Below are positions 35,256 through 44,552 of a stretch of 64,000 nucleotides of DNA, piece by piece (within the stretch, counting starts at the first letter, position 1; each line of letters begins with the position of its first letter). The notes beneath the pieces are model-generated. The model was not told the origin of the DNA and did not search any database. It was given only the letters and a program-made list of their open reading frames with translations. The position numbers and the translations under genes are program-made. Origin of the DNA: GCA-2731375 sp964631725 (GTDB lineage: Bacteria; Pseudomonadota; Alphaproteobacteria; GCA-2731375); the NCBI GenBank assembly GCA_964631725.1, contig CAZVYX010000016.1, forward strand, positions 1-64,000. Reading direction: 5' to 3'.

Positions 35256-37238
35256 ATGCGCCGTTTGGTCATAGTCGCGCTGATCGTACTGGCTTCACTG
35301 GCCACTCGGACCGCCAGCGCGCAGCAAAACCTCACTTCGGCCGAGGTCGGCCGGATCATCGCTGCCGCGGCGGCGGAGGCCGACGCCCGCGGCCGGCCGG
35401 CGGCGATCGCCGTGGTGGACCGGGTTGGCAACGTGCTGGGCCTGTTTCGGATGACCGGCGCGCCGACGCGTGTCACCGTGACCAGCGATCGTGGTATCGC
35501 CGCCGGTAATGGCCTGGAGCAGGTGCAGGATACCTTCGCCTCGTTGGGCGCCGCATCATCGCCGTCGAGCAATCTTTCGGCGATTGCCAAGGCGGTGACC
35601 GGGGCGTACCTGTCATCTGGCGGCAACGCCTTCGGCACCCGCACGGCCAGCCAGATCGTCCAGGAGCATTTCAATCCCGGCGAACGGTTCGCCCCCAGTG
35701 GCCCGCTGTTTGGCGTGCAGTTCAGCCAGTTGCCGTGTTCCGATTTGTCAGCCCGATTTGCCACCAACGCCGCCGTCACCGGGCTGGTCAGCGCCACTGT
35801 CGGTCCGAAGCGTTCGCCGCTCGGCCTATCGGCTGATCCCGGCGGCCTGCCGCTCTATAAGAACGGCGAAGTGGTCGGCGGTATTGGTGTCGAATCGGAT
35901 GGTATCTACACGCTGGACGCCTCGGTGCTCGACTATGACGCCGACCCGGACGAGCTGATCGCGTTGGCCGGCCATGCCCTGTTCCCGGCGCCGGAGGACA
36001 TCAGGGCGAACCGCATATTCGTCGAAGGCAAGGCGCTGCGCTTTGTCGACGCGACCTTGTCACAGTTGGCGACGACGCCGGATTCGGCAAGCTTCGCCGC
36101 CGTCAATGGGGCGCTTGGTAGCCTCACCAGCCTCACCGGATATTACACCGCGGCGGCGGCGCCATTGGATGGACAAGCCTATGGCAACGTCGCCTCCGGT
36201 GTCGCTGCCGACAATACCGGCACCTACGATTTCGTCGGCAGTCAGGTATTCATTCTTTATGATGCCGCCGGCAATGCGCGCTTTCCGCCTGTCGCCAGCA
36301 CCACGCCAACGCCGACCAGTGCCGGCGGCGCCGGCCTGACCGCGAACGAGGTCACCACGATCATTGGCAGCGCGCTGCAGATCGCCGACGCCGGCCGGGC
36401 ACAGATCCGCCGGCCGTTGCGCAGCAGTATCCAAGTGACGGTGTCGGTGGTCGACGCCCGTGGCAATGTGCTGGGCATCGCCCGTACGCCGGACGGCCCG
36501 ATCTTCGGCACCGATGTATCGCTGCAAAAAGCGCGCACCGCGGCGTTCTTCTCAAGCGCCGTTGCCGGCGCCTACATGCAGACCTTCAGCTCAACCGTTG
36601 GCGGCACGCCGGCGCCGCAGAATTTGAACGGCAAGCGGCTCGAAGCTTACCTCGACAATGTACGCTCCTTTGTCGGCCCTACGGCGCTGGCTGACGGTAC
36701 CGCCTTCGCTGACCGCTCCGGCGGCAACCTGTCGCGGCCGTTCTATCCCGACGGCATAAACGGCGCGGCGCCAGGTCCGTTCAGCGTCAGCTTCGACGCC
36801 TGGAGCCCGTTCAACACCGGCCTGCAGCTCGATTCGGTGATCGATAACGTCGCCGCGCATATCCTTTTTGCCGATGGCGTCGCCGGTGCCGTCGATACCG
36901 CCGCCACTTGTACCGCCTTCACCGCCGATCAGGCCGGCAACACCCGCACGCGCCTCTCCAATGGTTTCCAGATCTTCCCCGGCAGCGTGCCGATCTTCCG
37001 CAACAGCACCCTGATCGGCGGCATTGGTGTCTCCGGCGACGGCATCGATCAAGACGACATGGTATCCTTTCTTGGCACCCACGACGCAGGTCAGTCGCTG
37101 GGGACCGGTGTCGGCAATGCGCCGACCGGCGTCCGCGCCGATAACCTGGCGCCCCAGGGCGTGCACCTGCGCTATGTCAGTTGTCCTTTCAAACCATTTC
37201 TGGGATCCCGTGAGCGCAATGCCTGCCGCAACAAATAG
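35256..37238 (+). CDS. Tandem HbpS/GlcG heme-binding-like exported protein
   Basis: A 660-residue exported protein. After a signal peptide (LVIVALIVLASLATRTASA) come two copies of a GlcG/HbpS-type domain: about residues 25-260, with IAVVDRVGNVLGLFRMTGAP and GEVVGGIGVESDGI, and about 380-620, with VSVVDARGNVLGIARTPDGP and STLIGGIGVSGDGI. The family binds heme or heme-derived molecules in some members. Lone cysteines around 165, 562 and the C-terminal region may form bridges. It ends inside the start of the barrel gene, so translation is probably coupled. It may buffer heme or dock the cytochromes. Confidence 0.85.
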   Translation: MRRLVIVALIVLASLATRTASAQQNLTSAEVGRIIAAAAAEADARGRPAAIAVVDRVGNVLGLFRMTGAPTRVTVTSDRGIAAGNGLEQVQDTFASLGAASSPSSNLSAIAKAVTGAYLSSGGNAFGTRTASQIVQEHFNPGERFAPSGPLFGVQFSQLPCSDLSARFATNAAVTGLVSATVGPKRSPLGLSADPGGLPLYKNGEVVGGIGVESDGIYTLDASVLDYDADPDELIALAGHALFPAPEDIRANRIFVEGKALRFVDATLSQLATTPDSASFAAVNGALGSLTSLTGYYTAAAAPLDGQAYGNVASGVAADNTGTYDFVGSQVFILYDAAGNARFPPVASTTPTPTSAGGAGLTANEVTTIIGSALQIADAGRAQIRRPLRSSIQVTVSVVDARGNVLGIARTPDGPIFGTDVSLQKARTAAFFSSAVAGAYMQTFSSTVGGTPAPQNLNGKRLEAYLDNVRSFVGPTALADGTAFADRSGGNLSRPFYPDGINGAAPGPFSVSFDAWSPFNTGLQLDSVIDNVAAHILFADGVAGAVDTAATCTAFTADQAGNTRTRLSNGFQIFPGSVPIFRNSTLIGGIGVSGDGIDQDDMVSFLGTHDAGQSLGTGVGNAPTGVRADNLAPQGVHLRYVSCPFKPFLGSRERNACRNK

Positions 37239-39150
37239 CCGGCCCCTGGCCCTGGCCGCCTGCCTCTGCGCCCTATGGGCGATACCGGGGACGGCACTGG
37301 CGGGCAAGGAGCGCATTGAGGCGGCATTGATGCCGGCCAAGCCGACGGCGCCGGCTGCGGTCCTGGCGCCGACGATGGTGCCGCCGCCACGGCCGGTACT
37401 GGTTCAGACCACGGACACGGATGCCGCCGTGGCGCAGCGGATGGCACAGAACAGCCGCCGCGTACCTGGCCGCGCCCCGTCCAGGGAACGCAAACGGGAG
37501 CGGCGCTTCGACCCCAACGCTGTCGAGCCGCCGCAGCCCAACGTGCCACGCGAGTTCCTGCCGGTGATGGACCGCTGGCGCATTGTCGATGCCGTCGGCG
37601 TGACGCCGAAATGGTGGGATCCCTATAACCAGAGCTACATAAAGGGCGACCGTCCGGTGTTCGGCAAGGATTGGTTCTTTAACCTAGCGGCAATTTCAGA
37701 CACGGTGATCGAGCCGCGCCTGCTGCCTACGCCGCTCAGTCCAAGCGGCGCCGTCGGATCGGGCAGGAACGATGTCTTTGGCGACGGCGATCAGCTGTTC
37801 ATGAACCAGAACATCATTCTCGGCTTGTCGCTGATCAAGGGCGACACCGCCTTTCGCCCGCCGGATATCGAGGCCCGCGTGACGCCGGTCTTCAGCTACA
37901 ATCGCCTGAAGGTTAAGGAACTGGGTGTCACCCACCGCGACCCGAGGAAAGGCAAGACGCGAAACGACAGTTTTCTCGGCCTGCAGGAAGCGTTCCTGGA
38001 CTATCACATCGGCAACCTATCGGACCGCTACGACTTCATTTCGGTTCGCGCCGGCATCCAGCCATTTTCCACGGATTTCCGCGGCTTTCTTTTCCAGGAC
38101 AACCAGTTGGGCGTCCGCCTGTTCGGCAACCACGACAACAACATCTTCCAGTATAACCTGGCCTGGTTCCGGCGCCTCGAGAAGGACACCAACAGCGGCC
38201 TCAACGACGTTGGCAAGAGGCTCCGCGACGACGATATTTTCATCACCAACCTATATATCCAGGACCTGCCGGTGCGTGGCTTTGTCTCGCAAGCATCCCT
38301 GGTGCACAACCGCAACCGCGAAGGCAGCAGAACGTTCTACAACGACAACAAGTTCCTCGAGCGGCCAGCCTCGTTCGGCGACGAGCGATTCCGGGATTAC
38401 GATGTGACCTATCTCGGATTTAACGGTGATGGCCATTTCGGCCGCGCCAACCTGACGCTTTCCGCCTACTTCGCCTGGGGCACGGACGACCACAACCAGA
38501 TTGCTTCTTCGGCACCGGGGGAGAAGTCGGATATTCGCGCCCAGTTCTTTGCTTTCGAGCCATCGGTTGATTTCGACTGGATCCGGCTGCGCGGCTCGAT
38601 ACTCTATGCCAGCGGCGACAGCGACCCGTTCGACGACAAGGAGGAGGGGTTCGATGCGATATTCGAGAATCCGCAGTTTGCCGGCGGCGATACCAGCTAT
38701 TGGATCCGCCAGGGCATTCCGCTGATCGGCGGCGGCGGCGGCGCGCTGACGCAGCGCAACGGCGTGCTGGCCAGCCTGCGTTCATCGAAGGAGCACGGCC
38801 AGTCGAATTTCAACAATCCCGGCCTGATCCTGTTCGGCGGTGGCGGCGACTTTGATCTGTTGCCGGAATTGCGAATGTCGTTCAACGTCAACCGGCTGAT
38901 GTTCGACAATACCTCGAACTTGGAGGCGTTGCGCAACCAAGGCCAGATCGACGAGAGTATCGGCGTCGATGTTTCGCTGTCGCTGATCTATCGGCCGTTG
39001 ATGATCCAGAACGTCATCATGCGCCTGTCCGGCGCGGTCCTCTTCGCCGACGACGGCTTCAAGGATTTGTATGCCTCCGCTGCCACGCCGGACGGCTCTT
39101 CCGATGACCGTTACTATTCGATCCTTGGCAATCTTATCCTGGTCTTTTAG
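37219..39150 (+). CDS. Outer-membrane beta-barrel protein (putative porin of the redox cluster)
   Basis: A 643-residue exported protein. A signal peptide (LALAACLCALWAIPGTALA) and a proline-rich stretch to about residue 110 precede a long domain of alternating hydrophobic and polar residues with many Tyr/Phe/Asn. The final residue is Phe (ILGNLILVF), the classic outer-membrane insertion signal. Its place next to large exported cytochromes recalls MtrB/PioB conduits, but I see no family motif that proves it. The start overlaps the previous gene; GTG 37210 is an alternative. It probably forms the outer-membrane channel. Confidence 0.75.
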   Translation: MPAATNSRPLALAACLCALWAIPGTALAGKERIEAALMPAKPTAPAAVLAPTMVPPPRPVLVQTTDTDAAVAQRMAQNSRRVPGRAPSRERKRERRFDPNAVEPPQPNVPREFLPVMDRWRIVDAVGVTPKWWDPYNQSYIKGDRPVFGKDWFFNLAAISDTVIEPRLLPTPLSPSGAVGSGRNDVFGDGDQLFMNQNIILGLSLIKGDTAFRPPDIEARVTPVFSYNRLKVKELGVTHRDPRKGKTRNDSFLGLQEAFLDYHIGNLSDRYDFISVRAGIQPFSTDFRGFLFQDNQLGVRLFGNHDNNIFQYNLAWFRRLEKDTNSGLNDVGKRLRDDDIFITNLYIQDLPVRGFVSQASLVHNRNREGSRTFYNDNKFLERPASFGDERFRDYDVTYLGFNGDGHFGRANLTLSAYFAWGTDDHNQIASSAPGEKSDIRAQFFAFEPSVDFDWIRLRGSILYASGDSDPFDDKEEGFDAIFENPQFAGGDTSYWIRQGIPLIGGGGGALTQRNGVLASLRSSKEHGQSNFNNPGLILFGGGGDFDLLPELRMSFNVNRLMFDNTSNLEALRNQGQIDESIGVDVSLSLIYRPLMIQNVIMRLSGAVLFADDGFKDLYASAATPDGSSDDRYYSILGNLILVF

Positions 39151-39162
39151 GTGCCCTTCGAT

Positions 39163-42100
39163 ATGCGCATTCTATCCATTGTCATCATCATGCTTACGGC
39201 GCCATTGCTGTCATTGCAGCCGGCGCTGGCCGCCGGTGGACCCGAGAAACCCAGGCACGTCGAGTTCAGACCGACCCCCCCGGCGCCGCGGTCCCAATTG
39301 CCCGACCAGGCAATGCGCAAGAGCGCCGGCTGCGTTTCGTGCCACACCAAGGTCGACTCGCTGTCGATGCACGAAAGCCCCGGCGTCATCCTGGGCTGCA
39401 CCGATTGCCACGGCGGCAATGCCAACGTTTTCAAGAAGGACTTCGCCACTTACGTGACCGCGAAGCTGGATGCGCACGTGCAGCCAACCCTGCCGCAAAC
39501 CTGGGGTCATCCCAGCGCTGCCAATCCGAAGCACAGCTACACGCTGCTGAACCGCGAGGCCCCGGAGTACATCCGTTTTGTCAATCCCGGTGACCTGCGG
39601 GTCGCGCGCGAGGCCTGCGGCAGCTGCCATCTGCCGATCATCCAGGCCTCCGAACGCAGCCTGATGTCGACGGGCGCCATGCTGTGGGGCGGCGCCGCAT
39701 ACAACAACAACATCCTGCCGTTCAAGCGCTATATTCTGGGCGAGGGCTATACCCGCGAGGGCGAGGCGGCGGCGCTGGTCAACCCGGTGGCCCCGGATGC
39801 CAAGCTGACCGCGCGCGGCGTGCTGCCGCAGCTATATCCGCTGCCAGCCTGGGAGACAATTCCGCCGGGCGACATCTTCCGGGTGTTCGAGCGCGGCGGC
39901 CGGAACATCCTTAATCTGTTCCCGGAGATTGGCTTGCCCAATGCCGCCGGCCAGTTGCAGCGGCTGGAAGAGCCGGGACGCCCGGATATCCGGCAGTCGA
40001 ACCGCGGCCCCGGTACCGGCCTTAGGATCGCCGTGCCGGTCATCAATATCACCAAGACCCGGCTGAACGACCCTTTTCTCTGGTTCCTCGGCACCAATGA
40101 TGGGCCGGGCGACTACCGCTCGTCCGGCTGTTCGGCCTGCCATGTGGTCTACGCCAATGACCGCGACCCGCGGCACTCCGGTCCGTATGCAAAGTTCGGC
40201 CATACCGGCAAGTCGCAGAGCGTCGATCCGACGATTCCGAAGAACGAGGAAGGCCATCCGCTCAAGCATAGCTTCTCGAACGCCATTCCGACCAGCCAGT
40301 GCATGATCTGCCACATGCACCAGCCGAATGTGTTCGTGAACACCTACCTCGGCTACACGATGTGGGATTACGAATCGGACGCCCCCTTCATGTGGCCGGA
40401 AAAGCAGCGCTACCCGACAGCCGCGGAGATGCATAAGATTCTCAGCCGCAACCCGGAGGAGGCGTCGATACGTGGCAAATGGGGCGACGTCGAATTCCTC
40501 AAGGAGGTCAGCAAGCTCAATCCGAAACTGAAGAACACTCAGTTTGCCGACTATCACGGCCATGGCTGGAACTTCCGCGCTATCTTCAAGAAGAACCGCA
40601 AGGGCGACCTGCTGGATGCCGAGGGCAAGACCGTGGAACCGGACGACCCCGACAAGTTCAAGAAGGCGGTGCACATGTCGTCGATCCATCTCGATGTCGG
40701 CATGCATTGCGTCGACTGCCATTTCTCACAGGACTCTCATGGCAGCGGACATATCTATGGTGAGGTGCAGGCGGCGATCGAGATCCGTTGTATTGACTGC
40801 CACGGCACCCCGAAAAAGGCGCCGACGCTTCTGACCAGTGGGCCGGCGGCGCCGCCCAACGGCCACGATCTGGAGCTGCTGCGCACCCCGGATGGACGAA
40901 AGCGTTTTAAATGGCGCGGCACCCAATGCGACCGGCCCCTCGAAGAGGCGCGTGACTGCAAGCTCTATCAACGCGCCTCGCTCGATCCGGACCTGGAGTG
41001 GGAGGTCAGCCTGCTGCGCGACATCGTCGACCCGAAGCACACCGCATTTAACGCCAAGGCGGCGCGCGCCAAATTGATGTCCAGCGATCCGCTGGGCCTG
41101 AAATGGGGCCCTGGAGTTGATCCCAAGGATCTGGCGCACAAAAGCGACAGCGAATTCGAGTGCTTTACCTGCCACACGGCCTGGACAACCTCCTGCGCCG
41201 GATGTCACCTGCCGATCCAAGCAAATTGGAAGACGGAGCGACATCACTATGAGGGCGGTGAGACCCGCAACTTCGCTACCTACAACCCGCAGGTGGTGCG
41301 CGATCAAATGTTCCAGATCGGCATTCACGGCAGCGTCAAGAACAAGACCATCGCGCCGGTGCGTTCGTCGTCGGCGCTTATTCTATCATCGCAGAACATC
41401 AACCGCGAGCGTATCTACGTTTCGCAGCCGCCGATCGCCGCCAGCGGCTATTCCAGCCAGGCCTTCGCGCCGCACTTTGCGCACACGGTACGCAAGACGG
41501 AAACCAAGACCTGCACCGACTGCCATTTGTCCAAGGAGAACGACAATAACGCGATCATGGCGCAACTGCTGCTGCATGGCACGAATTTCGTGAATTTCGT
41601 TGGGCCGTTTCAGTGGGTCGGCGAAGCCGGTGGCATCGAAGGCGTGAAGGTGGCAGAATTCGATGAGCCACAGGCGGTGATCGGCAGCTACCTGCACCGC
41701 CATGCCTTTCCCGATTGGTACCAAGCCCATCAGGACCGTGGTCAGCAGCTGGAGACCGCGCACGGCCATCGCGGTGATGAAAGCCGCTGTTTGCAGCACC
41801 GTGGCGAGTACCTCTACGTTGCCCAGGGCAAGGACGGAATGCGGGTCTACGATGTCGCCTCGATCGCCAACAAGGGCATCTCCCAACGTATTATCACCGC
41901 GCCATTCTCGCCGTTGGGCCACGACACCCACATCGCCTCGGCCAATGCCACTTGTGTCGTGCTGCCGACCAATCAGCCAATTCACCCGGACCGCAACCAG
42001 GGTGACCTGATGCGCAAGACCAACGAGGAGCAGCCCTTTCATCCGATCTATGATTACGCTTTCATCACCGATACCGAGGAAGGCCTGATCCTGACCGACG

Positions 42101-42966
42101 TCAACACCTTGGCCGACGGCAAGCCGCGCAACAACTACCTGACGCGGGCGCTGACCTGGAACGAGGGCGGCATTCTGAACGGTGCCCGCCACCTGACCAT
42201 CGCCGGCCATTTCTTCTATGTCGCGACTCCGCGCGGCATCGTCGTGCTCGACATGGACGATCCGCTGAAGCCGAAGGTGCTGGCTTCCATCGAACTGCCG
42301 GATGCCCGGGCCAGCGCGCTGCAGTTCCGCTATTTGTTCGTTACCGACGGCGGCGGGTTGTCGGTGGTCGATGTCACCAATCCGTCCGAACCGCGCGTCG
42401 TACCGGGGGCCAGGATCGCGCTGCAGGATGCCCGGCGCGTCTATTTGGCGCGGACCTTCGCCTATGTCGCAGCCGGGTCGCAGGGTATCGCCATCGTCGA
42501 TATCGAGCGGCCGGAGCAGCCGAAGCTTTACCAGCTCTATAACGCCGATGGCAAAATCGCCGACGCCTACGATGTTACCGCCGCCTCGACCAACGCCTCG
42601 CTGTTCGCCTATGTTGCCGATGGCGCCAACGGCCTGCACGTGGTGCAGTTGACCGCGCCGGACACGCAGCCCCGGTTCTACGGCTTCAGCCCGGATCCGA
42701 AACCTGAGCTGATCGCCACCCGGCGCACCCGGTGGCCGGCGTTATCCCTCTCCAAGGGGTTGGATCGCGATCGCGCGGTCGACGAGACCGGCCACCAGAT
42801 CGCCATTTTCGGCCGCATGGGCTCGCGCCCGTTCAACATGCAGGAGATGCAGCAGCTCTACCTCGACAAGGGCAAGCCGTGGTTTGTCGACGATGAGCCC
42901 CGCATGCGGAATTTGCTGCCGGCGCGCCGCCCGGCCGCCGGAAGTCCCAGGGCAAGCCTCGATTGA
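39163..42966 (+). CDS. Exported decaheme cytochrome c with LVIVD-repeat domain
   Basis: A 1267-residue protein (1271 from the GTG at 39151). A signal peptide (MRILSIVIIMLTAPLLSLQP then ALA) leads to a large heme domain with ten CxxCH motifs: CVSCH, CTDCH, CGSCH, CSACH, CMICH, CVDCH, CIDCH, CFTCH, CAGCH and CTDCH (to about residue 790). The C-terminal part has LVIVD-type repeats (around 873-906 and 1010-1170), such as GIVVLDMDDPLKPKVLASIE and GLSVVDVTNPSEPRVV and GIAIVDIERPEQPKLY, which should fold as a beta-propeller. This size and domain mix suit a surface cytochrome. I infer export through the neighbouring T2SS. The preceding gene's stop is adjacent. Confidence 0.9.
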   Translation: MRILSIVIIMLTAPLLSLQPALAAGGPEKPRHVEFRPTPPAPRSQLPDQAMRKSAGCVSCHTKVDSLSMHESPGVILGCTDCHGGNANVFKKDFATYVTAKLDAHVQPTLPQTWGHPSAANPKHSYTLLNREAPEYIRFVNPGDLRVAREACGSCHLPIIQASERSLMSTGAMLWGGAAYNNNILPFKRYILGEGYTREGEAAALVNPVAPDAKLTARGVLPQLYPLPAWETIPPGDIFRVFERGGRNILNLFPEIGLPNAAGQLQRLEEPGRPDIRQSNRGPGTGLRIAVPVINITKTRLNDPFLWFLGTNDGPGDYRSSGCSACHVVYANDRDPRHSGPYAKFGHTGKSQSVDPTIPKNEEGHPLKHSFSNAIPTSQCMICHMHQPNVFVNTYLGYTMWDYESDAPFMWPEKQRYPTAAEMHKILSRNPEEASIRGKWGDVEFLKEVSKLNPKLKNTQFADYHGHGWNFRAIFKKNRKGDLLDAEGKTVEPDDPDKFKKAVHMSSIHLDVGMHCVDCHFSQDSHGSGHIYGEVQAAIEIRCIDCHGTPKKAPTLLTSGPAAPPNGHDLELLRTPDGRKRFKWRGTQCDRPLEEARDCKLYQRASLDPDLEWEVSLLRDIVDPKHTAFNAKAARAKLMSSDPLGLKWGPGVDPKDLAHKSDSEFECFTCHTAWTTSCAGCHLPIQANWKTERHHYEGGETRNFATYNPQVVRDQMFQIGIHGSVKNKTIAPVRSSSALILSSQNINRERIYVSQPPIAASGYSSQAFAPHFAHTVRKTETKTCTDCHLSKENDNNAIMAQLLLHGTNFVNFVGPFQWVGEAGGIEGVKVAEFDEPQAVIGSYLHRHAFPDWYQAHQDRGQQLETAHGHRGDESRCLQHRGEYLYVAQGKDGMRVYDVASIANKGISQRIITAPFSPLGHDTHIASANATCVVLPTNQPIHPDRNQGDLMRKTNEEQPFHPIYDYAFITDTEEGLILTDVNTLADGKPRNNYLTRALTWNEGGILNGARHLTIAGHFFYVATPRGIVVLDMDDPLKPKVLASIELPDARASALQFRYLFVTDGGGLSVVDVTNPSEPRVVPGARIALQDARRVYLARTFAYVAAGSQGIAIVDIERPEQPKLYQLYNADGKIADAYDVTAASTNASLFAYVADGANGLHVVQLTAPDTQPRFYGFSPDPKPELIATRRTRWPALSLSKGLDRDRAVDETGHQIAIFGRMGSRPFNMQEMQQLYLDKGKPWFVDDEPRMRNLLPARRPAAGSPRASLD

Positions 42967-42974
42967 AGCCGCGC

Positions 42975-43001
42975 CCGACACGGGCCGCGCGCCGGTGTCG
43001 G
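42975..43001. terminator. Hairpin between convergent cytochrome genes
   Basis: CCGACAC at 42975-42981 pairs with GTGTCGG at 42995-43001 around a 13-base loop, within the 48 bases that separate two convergent genes. No T-run follows on either side, so termination strength is uncertain. Confidence 0.5.
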
Positions 43002-43014
43002 TAGGAATCCGCCG

Positions 43015-44379
43015 CTACGGAATGAGGCTGCCGAACGCCTGCAGGGCGGCGGTGAACTGTTTCGAATCGTAGTTGTCGTCGCTTTCGAGCGCCTTGTAGC
43101 AGGCGTCCAGCGCCTTCTGCAGCGCCGCCCGCTGGGTCTTGTCCAGGGCGCCGATGTTGCCCATCGCCGCCATGATGGTACCGAGCGACATGGTCGCCTG
43201 TTCGGCACCGGAATAGTCGGTGTACTGGTTGTCCAGGCCATATTTCACCGTGCCCTTGAGCAGCGCGGTCATGTCGGCCTTGCCGAACTTGTGCGATGAA
43301 AAGCGCTTGATCAGTTGCTCGGCGTTCGCGCGCAGGGCCGTGGCCTCTTTTGTCAGATTGCCCTGGCCCTCGCGGCTTGCCTTATGCAGGGCGAGACCGC
43401 GTTGACGAAGCTCCTTGCCAAGCTGTGGATCAAGGTGATTGGTGATCACCTGCAGCATCAGCAGATTGGCATCCTGCAAGCGCGGAATACCTGGCCCGAG
43501 GCCAACCGTGGTACGCGGCTGCCAGCGCTGCTTATTCAGGCTGCGATGACAGCTGTGACAGTCGAACAGCACCAACTCGGGGAACACGCCATCACGCCCC
43601 ATCTTTGGGTCGAGCAGCGCGTCCAGCATGGTCTTTAGCGCCATCGCCTGGCCGATCGCCCAGACCTGGACGCCGTTCCAGTTGCCCTTCCGTTTGCGGT
43701 AGTCGGCGTCAACCTTGTAGTGCGCCGGCTGCAGCGCCGTGAAGGTGTCGAGCTCGAAACTCATGCGCGGATGGCCCGCGCCCATGATGCGGTGGCTGAC
43801 GAAACGCATTTGGTCACCGAAATGGCACGACAGACATAGCCGCGCCCGTTCGATCGGTTTGGCTGTGGAATAAAGACCGTTCGCGACGTTGTTCTTGTGT
43901 GAGGCGTTGGCCGCGATATGCGCGCCAATCCAGCGTCCGGCCCCGCCATGGCAGGCTTCGCAGCCGACCCCGTCGGTTATCTGGAAGGTTCGGTGGCGCA
44001 GCTTTTTCGGCACATTGTCGGCGTGACAGTCGAGGCAGATGTCGGCGGTATGGGCGTCGGGCAGTCCCAAATTCGCGGCAATCTTCTTGGAACGTTTGTT
44101 CAGCAGCATGTCGTAGGCCTTGGCGTGCTTGTCCTTGCTCTGCCAGGTCACGAATTCGTTCTGCAGGATCGGTGAATTGGGCCAACTCTTCACCGCGCCG
44201 TGGCAGGTGCTGCCCGCGCAGGATGCAACACCCATATGAAATTCCTTGTCCGCAAGCGGCAATAGCATCTCCGCCGCCGAGGCTCCAAAACTCATCAACG
44301 CGCTGGAAAAAATCGTAAGCGCGCCTAGCAGAATGATTGAGCGCCGCACCGTCACACCCCCCGTGTTTCCCAGACCCAA
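43015..44379 (-). CDS. Exported multiheme cytochrome c (c554-like)
   Basis: A 454-residue exported cytochrome. The signal region is IILLGALTIFSSALMSFGAS then AAE. Heme motifs are CLDCH, CEACH, CLSCH and CHSCH, plus an atypical first site CAGSTCH with four residues between the cysteines. The early segment with W-N-S-P...F-V-T-W...H-A-K-A-Y resembles the cytochrome c554 family. The C-terminal 170 residues are helical with no heme motif. It is transcribed toward the decaheme gene, away from gspO, so it is probably a separate unit with its own promoter in 44380-44552. A periplasmic electron carrier between membranes is likely. Confidence 0.85.
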   Translation of the reverse strand: MGLGNTGGVTVRRSIILLGALTIFSSALMSFGASAAEMLLPLADKEFHMGVASCAGSTCHGAVKSWPNSPILQNEFVTWQSKDKHAKAYDMLLNKRSKKIAANLGLPDAHTADICLDCHADNVPKKLRHRTFQITDGVGCEACHGGAGRWIGAHIAANASHKNNVANGLYSTAKPIERARLCLSCHFGDQMRFVSHRIMGAGHPRMSFELDTFTALQPAHYKVDADYRKRKGNWNGVQVWAIGQAMALKTMLDALLDPKMGRDGVFPELVLFDCHSCHRSLNKQRWQPRTTVGLGPGIPRLQDANLLMLQVITNHLDPQLGKELRQRGLALHKASREGQGNLTKEATALRANAEQLIKRFSSHKFGKADMTALLKGTVKYGLDNQYTDYSGAEQATMSLGTIMAAMGNIGALDKTQRAALQKALDACYKALESDDNYDSKQFTAALQAFGSLIP

Positions 44380-44552
44380 TATTCTGCACGCGGCCGGTTT
44401 GCCCGCTCTGCAGGCACCTGAATTGACCCGACGGTGCAGCTAAGCTTCGCACCAAATCCACTGGCCTGACGCCGCGATTTCGACACCTTGTTCGCGTCGT
44501 CACTTCCCTTACTTCGGAATTATGGCATGGCCGCGATGCCATTGCCACCACG

